From: Oscheius tipulae
Taxonomy: Eukaryota; Nematoda; Chromadorea; Rhabditida; Rhabditidae
Length of the DNA: 64,000 nucleotides
Reading direction: 5' to 3'
NCBI GenBank assembly: GCA_037178975.1
Contig: JASJZH010000006.1
Span: 3,534,001 to 3,598,000 of the forward strand
This document shows positions 50,150 to 61,182 of this stretch, piece by piece (the first letter of the stretch is position 1; every line of letters begins with the position of its first letter). The position numbers were made by a program, and so were the translations under genes. The notes under the pieces were generated by a model that saw nothing but the letters and a program-made list of their open reading frames with translations, ran no database searches and was not told the DNA's origin.

Positions 50150-50815
50150 ATTTGGTCAGAAAGGCGCAAATCATCAATGTTCTTGAATCCATAATGTTCT
50201 CCAAGATCTGCACTGATCGACATTTTTTCATTCCATCAGTTGAGTCCAGGATCGGTTGCGAGACCGACCACCCCTTTCCAGCGTATTCGATGCACTCTCC
50301 TCACAAAAACATGGAGTTTGCAGCTATATCCCAGTCTCTTTCTGAGCAACTTAAAGAGTTCATGATTAGTTCTGTTCTGATTGCTTCAGGTCACAGAGAT
50401 ATGACAGTGACACTAGAGGAGGCAGTTCGTGAGTCATATCCGCAGACATCCTGTCAACGGCGACCTTTCCGGCTCCATAGGAAACGTTGAATAAATATCT
50501 GAGCATTCATGGAGGAGTGAGTATCATGTTGTTTAACTTACATCTGTCCTCCAAGAAAACTGATATTACAGCGAATCCATTTCCCTGATAGAAAACCTAC
50601 CGAGTGCAGTATTTTCCAGGGTGTCCAAGAGTACTGGACAGACTCGCTTCTGGTCTTCTACCAAAATGCAAATAGTACATCCGGCTTCTGCGAGCTGTTA
50701 GGCAATCCCTGAAGTGATACAGAATGACTTGCAAGAGCCTTCAAACCTCTTCCGCCCGTGGCGCTCCTGTGACCACCGCAAACTTGCCTTCCACATTCTC
50801 CAACAAAGGAAGTTT
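50150..50815 (-). pseudogene. DHRS1-type short-chain dehydrogenase relic
   Basis: Fragments of a short-chain dehydrogenase lie in order on the - strand but in different frames. From high to low coordinates: ENVEGKFAVVTGA (cofactor strand), then a G-x-G loop in a shifted frame, LAEAGCTICILVEDQKRV in another, the catalytic Y-x-x-x-K as FNVSYGAGKVAVDRMSAD (about 50440-50500), then VVGLATDP and ADLGEHYGFKNIDDLRLSD with further shifts. The order and wording match DHRS1 (VPYGVGKAACDKLAADCAHEL, ALATDP, CDLARRYGL). The middle of the Rossmann fold, about 100 residues including the NNA region, is missing. At least three frameshifts cannot be explained by plausible introns. I therefore call it a pseudogene. 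Sequencing error cannot be excluded for single shifts but not for the missing middle. Confidence 0.7.
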
Positions 50816-51550
50816 TTACAACTAATCCATCGGTGACTTTTATATTTTTTGGTCTCTCCTGGACCAGCCTACTTCGTCTGTCCATCCGTCAAAAGTGCAC
50901 CTTGATGACCGTAGAAAAAGCTGGCAGGTGCAACCCCTTATCAAGAGATTCATGTTGCACCGTATGACCTAAAAGTACAAGTAAAAATAAGTTGCGATAA
51001 GAAGACAACTGCCAAAGTGATACAAACCTGTCGGATTGGAACCTCTGGCGCAATTAATATATTTTGATGGAGATTTGTTGAGGTATAGGGGGTATGAGTG
51101 GATGTCCTTTTTAACTGAGCGCCACATCCGCCACTATATATGTCAATTACCGGTACACCGGATCGCACAAATCCGGCAGGAGCGCGACCCTCGCTGAGGC
51201 CATCTCCAACAATCACACTGTTTAACTCGATTATCCATTTTATTGCCCTTCTGTTATATTCTGTTTTGCTGCCCTTACTGCGTGTAGACAAAACAAGCAC
51301 ATTTACATATCCCCATATTTTCGAAACGATGAAAAGTTCGCGTCATTCAAACACTTTCTTCTTGGCATATTGTATGAAGTCATCTTCGGATGCGCCTCTT
51401 CTCGCATAATGTAGTTCCACAAAAGTAAGAACATACATATGAATAACCGCATGACTGGACTGAGATCAGTTTTCTTTCGCATTCAGCGGCGCATTCTGCT
51501 CAATAATTTTTTTGTAACCATATTTTCCTAGACGTGGTTGCTCCTATGGT
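50816..51550. other. Intergenic, 5' flank of the phosphate carrier
   Basis: Part may be further remains of the dehydrogenase relic. No confident exon. A TTTTCCTAG lies about 20 bp before the next start. Confidence 0.4.
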
Positions 51551-54003
51551 ATGAGGACTCCAGTATGGGACACTGTTCAGAACCAAACGATTTCCTGGAT
51601 CTACAACCAGCAGTCACCATCACAATCTCCCACTCCTTCTAAACACAAAAAAAGTCAGTTATTTTTATTCATTGGCACTTATCCTCATAGAGAAGATCAC
51701 ATGCTGGGACAGAATCCAGGCTGCCTATCGCATTGCGGCAATATGTTTGATTCTCTTCATCTACCTCTGCACTTTGAACAACCTGTCAACTTCGTTTCTA
51801 CTTCTGGGTAGTCGTGGTTTAGGTAAGTGGTTATGGAATAGCCGAGAGTTACCCTTTGATCCGTGCAATTGTCATGCGAGCAATCTGTTCTCGCACATCC
51901 AACCGGTTCCTCGGGGGTAATGCTCAACCATCTGCTTCCTGATCCGTAATAGTAACTTTTCAGGAAAGGCCATACATCAGTCTCCCCTTATTAATGACCC
52001 GATATCAGCCGTTGTTGTTGGTATGTTGGCGACGGTTCTACTTCAGAGTGGCACAACAACACAAAGTGTGTTGGTGGGGATGATCGCCGCGGATAGTAAG
52101 GATCAGTTGGGGGAGAAAGGTCACATGTTCAATTTTCAGTGCTCACAGTACATGCTGCCATACCCGTCATGTTGGGATCTGAACTGGGGACAACAGTCGT
52201 AAATTCATTAGTTTCGTTAGCATACTCCGACAATCCAAGAACGTGAGACCCAAACAAACTGAGAAACTGAAAATTATCAGATTTGGGCGTGCATTTGCTG
52301 CAGCCTCCTTGGCTGATGTATTTAACGTGTGTAGTCTGTTTGCATTTCTTCCATTAGAGCTTATGTTTGGTAAGTCGGTAGGCATGAAAGATATCCTTAA
52401 TTGTCAGGTATTATTGAACAAATTAGTTGGTGGATTGTCGATCCATTAATAGCCGAGCAAGGAGTCCAACTCAAAACCATGGACATGCTGACTGATCCTT
52501 TGAACCATTTGATATTGGAGGTAACGATGGATCTAGACTCTTTTACCGGTTCAGGTGAATGATGCCGAACTGCGAAATGCAACCATCGATGACGACATGT
52601 TTCCGCCAAATCACTCATTTGTCCGGAGATGTGTTTATTCTAACGGATCCAGTGTTTACAACTGTAAGACTCAAGCATTACCGTGAAGTTTCGTGTTCAG
52701 GCCCATACAAACACATCTTTGCTCACACACATCTATCGGACAGTAGCATTGGATGGATTGTTCTCGTTTCTTCAATTGTCACACTCATCCTCTGTTTAAT
52801 TGGTGTCGTCTACCTAATTCAGGTAAAAAAATCAAAAGATGTTCGTCAAACATGCATTAGAAACTGCTCGAAGGAGCAGCTGGCAGAAGAATCAGCCGTC
52901 TGATAAAACAGGAATGTCCCGGACAATGGAAGTTCTGCACTGGGTACACCGTTATGTTAGTAGGATGTGTTATAACTGTCCTGGTATGTGAAACATTTTA
53001 TTTTCTGAGCCGCAGTGACTACAAGTCAAGAAACTGTACCGCGTGGTGTCAGTTGCCAAACATTAGTGACTGCTCTAACTGGGCTCAGTCTGGCAGAAAC
53101 GGTCAAAAAAGTTTAACAGTTCATGTTTGCAGATCCAATCTAACAGTATTTTCACTTCTTCTCTTACTCCTCTGGTGGGATCTGGAGTCATTACTATGGA
53201 TCAGATGTATCCCCTGTTGATTGGTTCTAATATTGGTGCAACATTCAGTGGAGTGTTAGCTGCTCTGTCAGCTGACGGAAGCCGCTTTGAAAAGTACTGA
53301 ATTTTCTCGAAAACAATCGTAAGGCGATTCGTGAATGTCGCCACTGTCCGATTCATCTCCGCGTTTTTCAGAACACTACATATGGCCGTCTGTCAAGTCG
53401 TATATAACGTTTTTGGTTCAATCGCGTTCTATATTGTTCCGGCATCAAGAGCGTTACCTTTGAGCATCGCAAAGATGCTAGGAGATACAGTGTCTACGGT
53501 AAACAAGCCTTTAAAAAACGGTTGTAAATGTATGATTCAGTATCGATGGTTCATCGTGGTCTTTCTTCTCATATTTTTCGTTATTCTGCCGTTCATCATC
53601 ATATTTCTATCACTTCTACCAGACGCAGTCATCATCACAGTCTTTGGAATACTGCTTATAATTGCTGTACTTTGTGTAATACACAAAATCATCATAGTAA
53701 GTTTCTCTTTAATAACAGAAAGATGTCTTAAAGGAGTCATGCCCACAATATTTACCAACGGCGGCAAGAGACTTTGCCTGGATTCCATATCATCTTCGTT
53801 CGTTGGAGCCGTAATATTTTACTTCGAAGATAGTATAAAAAGTTTTTAGGTATGATGAGTGGATGACGAAGGTGTTCACGAGTATACCGCTGGTTGGAAA
53901 GTTCTTCGAGAAACATGAAAATGTTACCCGCGACAACCCAAACCAGACAACCCCTGCGACAGTAGAGACATTGCTCCGCCTCAGTAAACAGACACAGGTT
54001 TAA
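51551..54003 (+). CDS. Sodium-phosphate cotransporter, NaPi-II (SLC34) family
   Basis: Electrogenic or neutral Na+/phosphate symporter of the plasma membrane with two inverted repeats. Exons: 51551-51653, 51691-51822, 51964-52095, 52140-52242, 52281-52369, 52408-52520, 52555-52663, 52701-52822, 52861-52983, 53133-53293, 53372-53498, 53541-53696, 53734-53810, 53850-54003; 566 residues. Repeat 1: VVVGMLATVLLQSGTTTQSV and AIPVMLGSELGTTVVNSLVS. Repeat 2: IQSNSIFTSSLTPLVGSGVI and YPLLIGSNIGATFSGVLAAL. The large extracellular loop has N-glycosylation sequons and paired Cys before KHIF, as in SLC34. The tail WIPYHLRSLEPYDEWM matches the human WMHSLKPLD region. The hallmark QSS is QSG in repeat 1 (106-108) and QSN in repeat 2 (344-346). 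Intron 9 (149 bp) is the longest. Confidence 0.93.
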
Positions 54004-54309
54004 AGACTGGCAGGACATGACGGATTATCATTTCTGCTATGAACTTTGTTTTTGAACTCGTTCATGACCCCCAAACCACGACTGATTCACGGGAATCTTA
54101 CTTGTATGCTTTACTTTAAACCAATAAAACTGTCCGTTGCTCACTCCCTTCACTATCTTCTTTCTCATTTAGCCTTTCCGCAAAACCTAAATTACTTGAA
54201 AATCTTGATAGATCTAGATCTTACACAAACAAAAAGAAGCAGATAAATACATGACTCCACTGCAGAAACTCATAAAAAATGCCCATCCGAGGTAGTTCTT
54301 CTCGCAAAT
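54004..54309. other. Intergenic between convergent genes
   Basis: 306 bp between the NaPi stop and the claudin-like stop. An AATAAA near 54124 may serve the + strand gene. No exon. Confidence 0.45.
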
Positions 54310-54820
54310 CTAAAGTTCATAGTTTTCGGAGCCAAAAAATTGAACCAGAGCGTTGAACGGCTGTCCCATAACTTGCGTGGCTTGCATTGTAAATGCAGTT
54401 CCCGTGTAATTTGCATGAAAGTAGCTCAGGCAGCCTAACAAACAACAAATAGCTAAAAAGACGAACTCACGTTAGCAAAGTTGAAGTGTTTACCTGCGGT
54501 GAAGACAAGTAGACTTGATATTGCAGTTTGCTTCTTTAGCAAAATAGGACTCAATAATATAATACCTGCAGCAAGCAGTAAAGCCATAGATAACAAAACA
54601 AATGCAACAAGTTCAAACCCTGAAACAGTTACTTTTTGGATTGACTTACCTTTAGTAGGAAGATGCTTATAACGAATAGTGTTATCCGTATAGACCTCGT
54701 AGGTGTCGGTAAAAGCTGATTTGAAAGATCGTAGCAGAGAATGGAATCGGTTATAACAATCCTTTTCTCTTCTTGTAACAATACATTGGTGTAAAACCCC
54801 TCTAGACAAGTAGACCCGTT
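54310..54820 (-). CDS. Claudin/PMP22-like four-TM protein, 5' end unresolved
   Basis: Two clear exons, 54820-54494 and 54452-54310, encode the last part of a small membrane protein. It shows an extracellular loop with GVLHQCIVTRREKDCYNRF (the paired Cys spacing of claudin-type loops), TM FELVAFVLLSMALLLAAGII, TM ISSLLVFTAAICCLLGCL, and a C-terminal segment QATQVMGQPFNALVQFFGS that may contribute TM4. TM1 must lie upstream of 54820, but no splice joins the frames cleanly: the nearest candidate uses a 26-bp intron. A 30-bp GT...AG segment at about 54612-54583 is in frame and could be intron or coding. The fold assignment rests on topology and the Cys pair only. Claudin-like worm proteins act in epithelial junctions or channel regulation. 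Confidence 0.55.
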
Positions 54821-55565
54821 CTGAAAGTTTTGCCGTTAGTTCTCACTCAACATCTTGATAATTGCGCAGACATGTGTTCTCCGGCTCAGGGGATATAAAT
54901 CTTCTCAACGCGATGGCCAGAAGAATTGGGTTCGACCTTTTTGCCAACTTTTTATGCTCCCGTACAACCGGTCACGTATTAGCGGGTAAGCCCCATAGAC
55001 CGTCTGTATGATCTCATGTAACGTTTTTTCCCGAATTTTCAGTAGTGTGATTACACCACATAGGGCTTGAACAAATATTTAAGTAGAAATACCCTACCAA
55101 TACTGTTGCGAGGATAGTGTGCTGACCAGCTATCAGATAATAGCGAGCAGGCCAACATGCCTGTTCCGACAAACATAGTTAGGAGGGAACATGCCTCGGA
55201 GCCAGAACATTTCATTTCTAAACACCTAAGCACAAGGTGAATAAAAGGCAAAGAATCGCAAGTGTCCGTAAGGGGCGGGACGGCATAATTAAATAAGTCG
55301 TCCAGAGTGCTGGTCGCCGGGGAATAAAGTTCTTGGACCTCAACATATGATAAAATGGAGTCCTCTCTACAAAGAGGCTCGATAAATAAAAGGCGTGCTT
55401 TTCGTTGCTAGTCATGAATCACGATTAGCCGCCTCTCCGTGCTCATCTGATGGATGATCGTGCGACAATCCGCGCGATTTGGCAGATTTTCCTATGGAGA
55501 CAAACTCTTTATCGTGACAAAGTAACAGGAAATGTACACGTATAATCTTGTTGGGAAGTAAAAGA
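54821..55565. other. Intergenic / upstream of the claudin-like gene
   Basis: Should contain the missing first exon of the claudin-like gene. I looked here for WD40 repeats belonging to the WDR91-like gene and saw none. Confidence 0.4.
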
Positions 55566-56634
55566 TCATGATTCGGAAGTACGCTTACTACTGCTAGTGA
55601 AGCTTTTGAAGAGATTCTTAAGTGAGGGCTTCGAGGTTGAGCTTTTCATCGGTCCGGCACACCTGAGACAATATTATTCGCAATAAGCGATAGTAACTCA
55701 CTGTGCTATAACTGCAAAATCATCCACAAACTCATCCTCAAAATATGAATCGTCCTTTGCGTCCTGAAATTTCTAATATCGTTTTTTCGATTGAAGGTTT
55801 CCACGCCGGCTCATTAATGTCCAATACAACAATGGATTAGAAGTCCAACAAATAGCGAACCAAAACGGCTATGTGTCACTCCACTGTGAGACTCCTTTTC
55901 ATAGCTTTTCAGGTCATCTATTCCCATCAACCCATAGATAAAAATCAAGGAAAACGCATACCTGTGTTTGAAGCTCTTCTACCACAAAGGTCAGCTGAGA
56001 AGGTTGTGCAGCTTTTGAGCATATCGACACAAAGTTGTGGAGTGATATCACAAATATCTCTCTCCATTGCTTGTCAAAGTACTTCTTGTACACCAAACTG
56101 TCTTGGGGATTCGGGTTGTAGGGAAAGGCTATAATCAAGATGAACCGAAAAGGAAGTTTAAATACCTACCAAACCAGTCCGTCCAACTTGGATTGTTCTG
56201 GGTATGTGCTGATAATTTTTGGAAGAATTCGGCACATTTTTGAAACTCCTTCTTTTGAACACATCTGACTAGATAGAGTCGATAAACCTCATTCTCGTAT
56301 TGTTTTGCTGCTTTTGATCTTTCCTTAACAATTTGGTTTCCGAGCATCGATTTGAAAACGTACTCCACTTAGTCTGTTGAAGATTTTCGTATTCCATGAT
56401 GTCCACAAATTCCTTAACTTATCAATATCCAACTTTTCAATGGACGATAGTGTTTCCTCAACAAATGGTTCGACCTAAATTTACTGTCTAAAGCGAAAGA
56501 AAGTGAGTTACCTGTAACTTTGAATCTTTATCCGCCTTAGCGTCGTTTTCAAAATGTTTGAAGGCGTTTTTGTATCCGCGGACCAGGAAATGATCACGAA
56601 TCAATCCATCACATACAGTCCCAGAGTTGTTCAT
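55566..56634 (-). CDS. sorf-1: WDR91-like endosomal regulator, WD40 part absent
   Basis: Matches the N-terminal half of WDR91 (worm SORF-1), which with WDR81 restrains PI3-kinase on early endosomes. Exons read downward: 56634-56512, 56474-56364, 56323-56170, 56128-55962, 55763-55702, 55662-55566; 237 residues. GLIRDHFLVRGYKNAFKHFE is the LisH-like start (human YLLFRGFTHTLRQLD). VYRLYLVRCVQKKEFQKCAE and YKKYFDKQWREIFVISLHNF match human RFYLVYTIQTNRNDKAQE and YFSRQWADTFIVSLHNF with near-identical spacing. After a serine-rich end (SKPSLKNLFKSFTSSSKR) there is a stop, and no WD40 repeat is seen downstream, whereas human WDR91 has a C-terminal propeller of about 350 residues. A TTTTCAG lies 20 bp before the ATG. 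Confidence 0.8.
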
Positions 56635-57132
56635 TAGACACCGAGTCTAGGATCTGAAAATGGGGTGTTTCGTGAACATTATACAAGCGGAGAAGTGTGA
56701 AAAAGCGTCAGAACAGCTGATAAACTGAGGAGACACTTGAGCCTTTGCCAGTATACGTGCTATAAACACTGCGCTGCGTGCTGCGCTAGAGACAAAGTGT
56801 GCATTAGAAGGGCATAGTGCGAACACAACAATACCTAGGTCAAGAAAACCAGAACAATCGATTGATACAAAAGACAGGCAATGACATAAGGGCAAAGATA
56901 CAAATGAAATATACAAATTATGGCTTTAAATGAGCCATAAAACTCAATACAAAAGATTTTCTCCCTGTTTTAGTTTTTTCATAAGAATTAAAGTATGCTA
57001 TCCCGTTTCTTGTAAAAGGTCTATCCACTTCCTCCACCTGTGATACGACCCCGTCTGTTGTTATGCTTGATCTTTCAAGTGATTGATATTGTGCCGGCCA
57101 GCGAGGGATGCCATGCACTGACTTTCAGGCTG
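56635..57132. other. Intergenic, divergent promoters
   Basis: Shared 5' flank of the WDR91-like (-) and apyrase (+) genes. Acceptor-like sites at 56654-56663 (-) and 57119-57128 (+). Confidence 0.5.
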
Positions 57133-58727
57133 ATGTACCTTGCGATAACGGTTCTCTTCTTCTTGATTTCTTCGTCCAATCAAGCCAACGTCAGGAGAGA
57201 CATATTCGGTAAACTCTCGTCGTTCAGTTGACAAGTTAAGTTTCAGACAATGGACTTGGGTACAAAAGCTATCCAATTAGTTTGATATCTGACCAGGATA
57301 AAGCCACCAAAATTAATATTGCAAAAAATGATATTGCCTGGTTTAGTACACTTGTTAGTGCAAGCCTACTTATCAGTCAGGTAAGAAACCCTTTGAAGAC
57401 TTCCACTAATGCTTTAGGACGGGAAGAATGCTACGGTTAAATTTTTAAACAAACAAAACTTTACTTCAAAGTATAATTATGATGGACGTGGTATGGAGCT
57501 CAGTGATCTGAAGAGATACAACGGGACTACTCTCACGGTTGACGATAAAACGGGTATTGTTTACAGGTAACTAGTCTATTTTTTGTAAAACTTGATCGTT
57601 TTAGGATACAAGGAGAAACGGTCATTCCATGGGTTATTCTTGCCGACTCCGATGGAAACAGTGAAAAACGTAGTTGTCTGTAATTTCAAAAAGTTGTTTT
57701 GTTCCAGCGTTCAAAGGCGAATGGCTTGCTGTGAAAGACAACGTTGTGTATTGCGGAGGTTACGGAAAAGAGATGACTTTAGCCAACGGGACATACATTG
57801 ACGACTCCCCGTTTTGGGTTAAGGTAAGTGAGTGAAACTCTGCGAAATAATATTTAAAGGCTATCTCACCTGATGGAGGAATTAGAACTTTGAATTGGAG
57901 AGAAAACTTTATAAAACTTCGACGGCACTTGGAAATTAACTTTCCTGGATACGTGATCCATGAGAGCGCACAGTGGTCAAATAATCACCAGGTAGGGCAG
58001 TTTTCAGCATTTTGATCAAAAAACTGGATGAATCAACTGGCAAACATTTTTTGTCTAAGTTCATAATTGCGTTTTCAGAGATGGTTTTTTCTTCCGAGAC
58101 ACATGTCCAAGTTATCCTTCACCTATGAAAACGTTCACACTACTGGTGTTCCTCTATACTTACAGCTATTATACTATCTTTTAGGAGCAAATGTTCTTTT
58201 GATGGCGACTGAAGACTTTTCAAATATTTCCCACGTTTACATAGGCAACGCTAACACGCCTCGTGGATTCAGTGCCTTCCAGTTTGTTCCCGGTATAAAA
58301 AAAAACTTTATACATTGACAGTACACCCTTTTAAGAAACAAATGACATGCTAATTGTGGCTCTGAAGTCAGTCGAGGTACCAAACCAACCACTGAACTCC
58401 TTCATTATGGTCTTTGATGTTGCTGGCAACGTATTGATGGAGGAAATGGAGATTTCGGGAAATTTGAAATGTGAAGGAATCGAGTTTTACGACGCACAGC
58501 TAGGAGTCTATCCTTTTCCCGAATGTGAGTGCGACCCTCTGAACCGGGAATCGACAGTTAAATCCTCTGCTAGTTATTCGGGAGAACAACGGAACCGTTG
58601 ATCACTCTGATTTTCGCCAACAGTTCACAACTAATGCGGATTTTCAGACGCAGCAGAGACCAGCACCCATCCTAGTGGATTTGGCCTCTTCACGATCCTC
58701 GCTGCTACGATACTTCGTTATTTATAA
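57133..58727 (+). CDS. apy-1: Calcium-activated apyrase (CANT1 family)
   Basis: Nucleoside diphosphatase of the CANT1/apyrase family, a five-bladed beta-propeller that uses Ca2+ to cleave UDP/GDP in the ER/Golgi or outside the cell. Exons: 57133-57208, 57247-57380, 57418-57566, 57605-57669, 57708-57823, 57860-57991, 58079-58145, 58185-58292, 58336-58524, 58648-58727; 371 residues. N-terminal hydrophobic signal or anchor MYLAITVLFFLISSS. Family blocks: GRGMELSDLKRYNG (contains the Asp/Glu Ca2+ region), KGEWLAVKDNVVYCGGYGKE, WSNNHQRWFFLPR, FSAFQFVPETNDMLIVALKS and GNLKCEGIEFYD, all close to human CANT1. The last intron (58525-58647) has good GTGAGT and ATTTTCAG ends; using it adds a hydrophobic tail FGLFTILAATILRYL. 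If it is retained, the protein ends with a polar tail instead. Confidence 0.93.
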
Positions 58728-58890
58728 CTTTCTTTCTGAATGAATGTGAAGCCAAATTCTGCTTTTTTCAAAGCTCTCCCCTATGACAAACAGTATTCTC
58801 AAAATTAGTCACGTGCCGCGGTCCATACATTAAACGAGCCCTGTCGAATAATATAAACTATTCGAAGATTCGTCACTTAACCAGCCGGCT

Positions 58891-58910
58891 GCGCCGTCTG
58901 TCGACGGCGC
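58891..58910. repeat. Perfect 8-bp GC-rich inverted repeat
   Basis: GCGCCGTC and GACGGCGC separated by TGTC, about 160 bp after the apyrase stop. It is GC-rich within AT-rich flanks. Confidence 0.7.
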
Positions 58911-60038
58911 TGCAGATTTTTTTCAAAAAGTTTTGTTCTATATCTAGAATATCTGTCGTCGCCATAAAACTCTAGCTACAGAATTTGGGAAATGCTGTAG
59001 AAGTTGTCAATCGGCGACGTCGCTCTGGATAAAGTTAGGAGTGACGAAGTGTCAAAACTGAGAGCAATCGAAGTAATCTGTCAGAAACTTGACTTACGCT
59101 TTTACGTGGTAGACAGACTCTTTATCCAATTCATCAATTGTTTCTCTCGTAGCTATAGAGAATTCCTTTTCCCACAGGGCCCAAGTGGATCCCTACCGTG
59201 AAAAATTTTTGGGAGACTCCCTCTCCGAATGGTCACTCTTTTGATTTTCACGTGATTTTCGGTGGTGTGTAATCATTTTTATCAACTTCAATCCAAAGCT
59301 CACTACTCCTTTGTAGAAACTGTCGAGCATGTCTCCCGGAAATCTTCTTTTGCCGCCATTTTTTCGGGACGTAACACAAAAAATTAACGAAAGAGACAAA
59401 AAAGAATGATAAAATGGACAAAAAGCAGTGAAAAGGATTTTTAGGCTTTAATATACTGTAACGCCACTTTGCGTACCTCATTTTTCAGCTTCGCACATTG
59501 TGCACCTTTTTCCCGAAAAAGTTGCGTACGCATTTTCATGCAAACGCAAAAAACTCCTTATACTTTAAAGATAAGTTATAGCAGTTGTTTATTTTTGTAC
59601 TTATATTAATAGGGCTAGAGATGTGCTCACCTGAAATGACAAACACTCCCCTTTCGCTCTTGCCATCCCTTACATTCCCGGCCCAGCTAGCCGTTCCTTA
59701 GGCTTCCTTTTTTCAATTTGTTTATAAATGGCGTTCAGTCAGCCATTTGCCAGCAAGGGCGGCCATCGAGCATGAAAAAGCATCTTCTTCCTATCGTGGT
59801 CTTAGTATGTAATGGATCCTGGTGCCTCCCTAGCCTGCAGAGCAGAGATTTCAGTCCCACATGCGCTTTCCATTAGACTTCTTAAATTCTCGGTGTTTTG
59901 CGGCCAACCAATTGGCTTCTGCGAGTGGCAGCCCGAGTGGCATCTCTGCCACCTCATAGTGTATTCAGCTACGTATTTCCGAGCGGTTATCTCATCCCAC
60001 TTTTGTTCCATTTATATCCGGCTATATCTTGTCTTTTG

Positions 60039-60313
60039 TAGGAATGGCTGCGAGCCGGACCAGGTCGGAGCCTGAAGATGAAGGCCCGTGGGCCAGCCCG
60101 AGAGAAAATTTCACTATTTTCGAATAAAAAGCGGTGTTTTTTTTTTTTGTTGATAATTTCAGTGAAAAAAGATACATTTGGGCATATCAAGCTATTTCTT
60201 TTAATGAGGTCTAATCTAAGATGTACTAAAATACCACTCCATTTTATCCCCATGGGTTTTGAGCTCCCCTGACCCCAGCCCAACCCGGCCGGTTCGGCCT
60301 GGAGTCATCCCTA
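60039..60313. mobile_element. hAT-like MITE, copy 2
   Basis: 275 bp. The left end TAGGAATGGCTGCGAGCCGG mirrors the right end imperfectly (reverse complement begins TAGGGATGACTCC). Flanks GTCTTTTG (60031-60038) and GTCTTATT (60314-60321) fit a decayed 8-bp target duplication. The interior shares GCCCGAGAGAAAA and TATTTCTTTTAATGAGGTCT with copy 1. No coding capacity. Confidence 0.75.
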
Positions 60314-61182
60314 GTCTTATTCATAGTTTTTGTTGTTTAGATTTTTACGCTTAACAGTGCGGCTAATCATTGATACACTCAGTCAACTGAGTACAGTCAT
60401 CTTCAATGTGGTCCGTTGTCTTTCGCACCCGCGATATGCTCTTTTCAACCAGCTGTGCACCTTATCTACCCTCAAATGATTCATTCTGGCAACAATGCCC
60501 CTTTACAGCCATCCATTTTTTTGAGAATCTTTCTGCTATAATATCTGGGCAGATGCCTTCGTCTCAAATAGTTAAAACGAGTTTGCTTTTGAACATCTTG
60601 ATCCAGCTAATTGCCCTAGTGTCATTACTCAAGTCCGTAGTTTTAATGATGTCAGTTTCGAATCGGTGTTTGAACGTTGCATTTGTGCCCGACTGCAGGT
60701 GCCCGGTTCGTTTTTGTCTCCGGGTTAAGAGTTGCGCTTTTTGCGCAAATCTCTGCCTCCGATTGCTATGAATCTCCGTGGGAATCGTTCCAATGAGATC
60801 AAGTCCTCTTGAATCACCAAAAAATCTTTATATTTTTCGCGCTTTTCTCGTGGTCCAATGAAGCCAATTGGATCGATTTATTTCGTCGCAGACACGATAT
60901 TTTTGTCCATAGGATCTCCTCCTCGCATCCTAATGATCTTTCGAATTCTGCCAGCTTTCCGTAAAAGATCTGCATCGATTGGAATACAAAGACTCACATG
61001 CTTTATACTTGTCTACACCACGCTCTTTCCCCTCACTTGCTCCCGCTCAGCTAAAATGGAAAGGCAGCTCAATTTCTCTTTGCCAGACCACATGGAACCC
61101 AAAGTGGTGTGTCTCTTTGTCCACAATATAATGAAACTCAATGTCTTAATCAATCTTTTTTCAGCACAAGGCTGCTCCGGGA

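Larger units (their letters stand above)
58728..61182. other. Intergenic with hairpin and MITE copy
   Basis: 2.4 kb without recognised exons. It contains a GC-rich hairpin at 58891-58910 and a hAT-like MITE at 60039-60313. The last part ends with TTTTTTCAG at 61155-61164, the likely acceptor for the sugar-carrier gene. Confidence 0.5.

Noticed and set aside
54821-54960. Upstream exon of the claudin-like gene joined by a 26-bp intron
   Set aside because: The phases needed either bring in a stop or give a segment without a plausible TM1, so the 5' end is left open.
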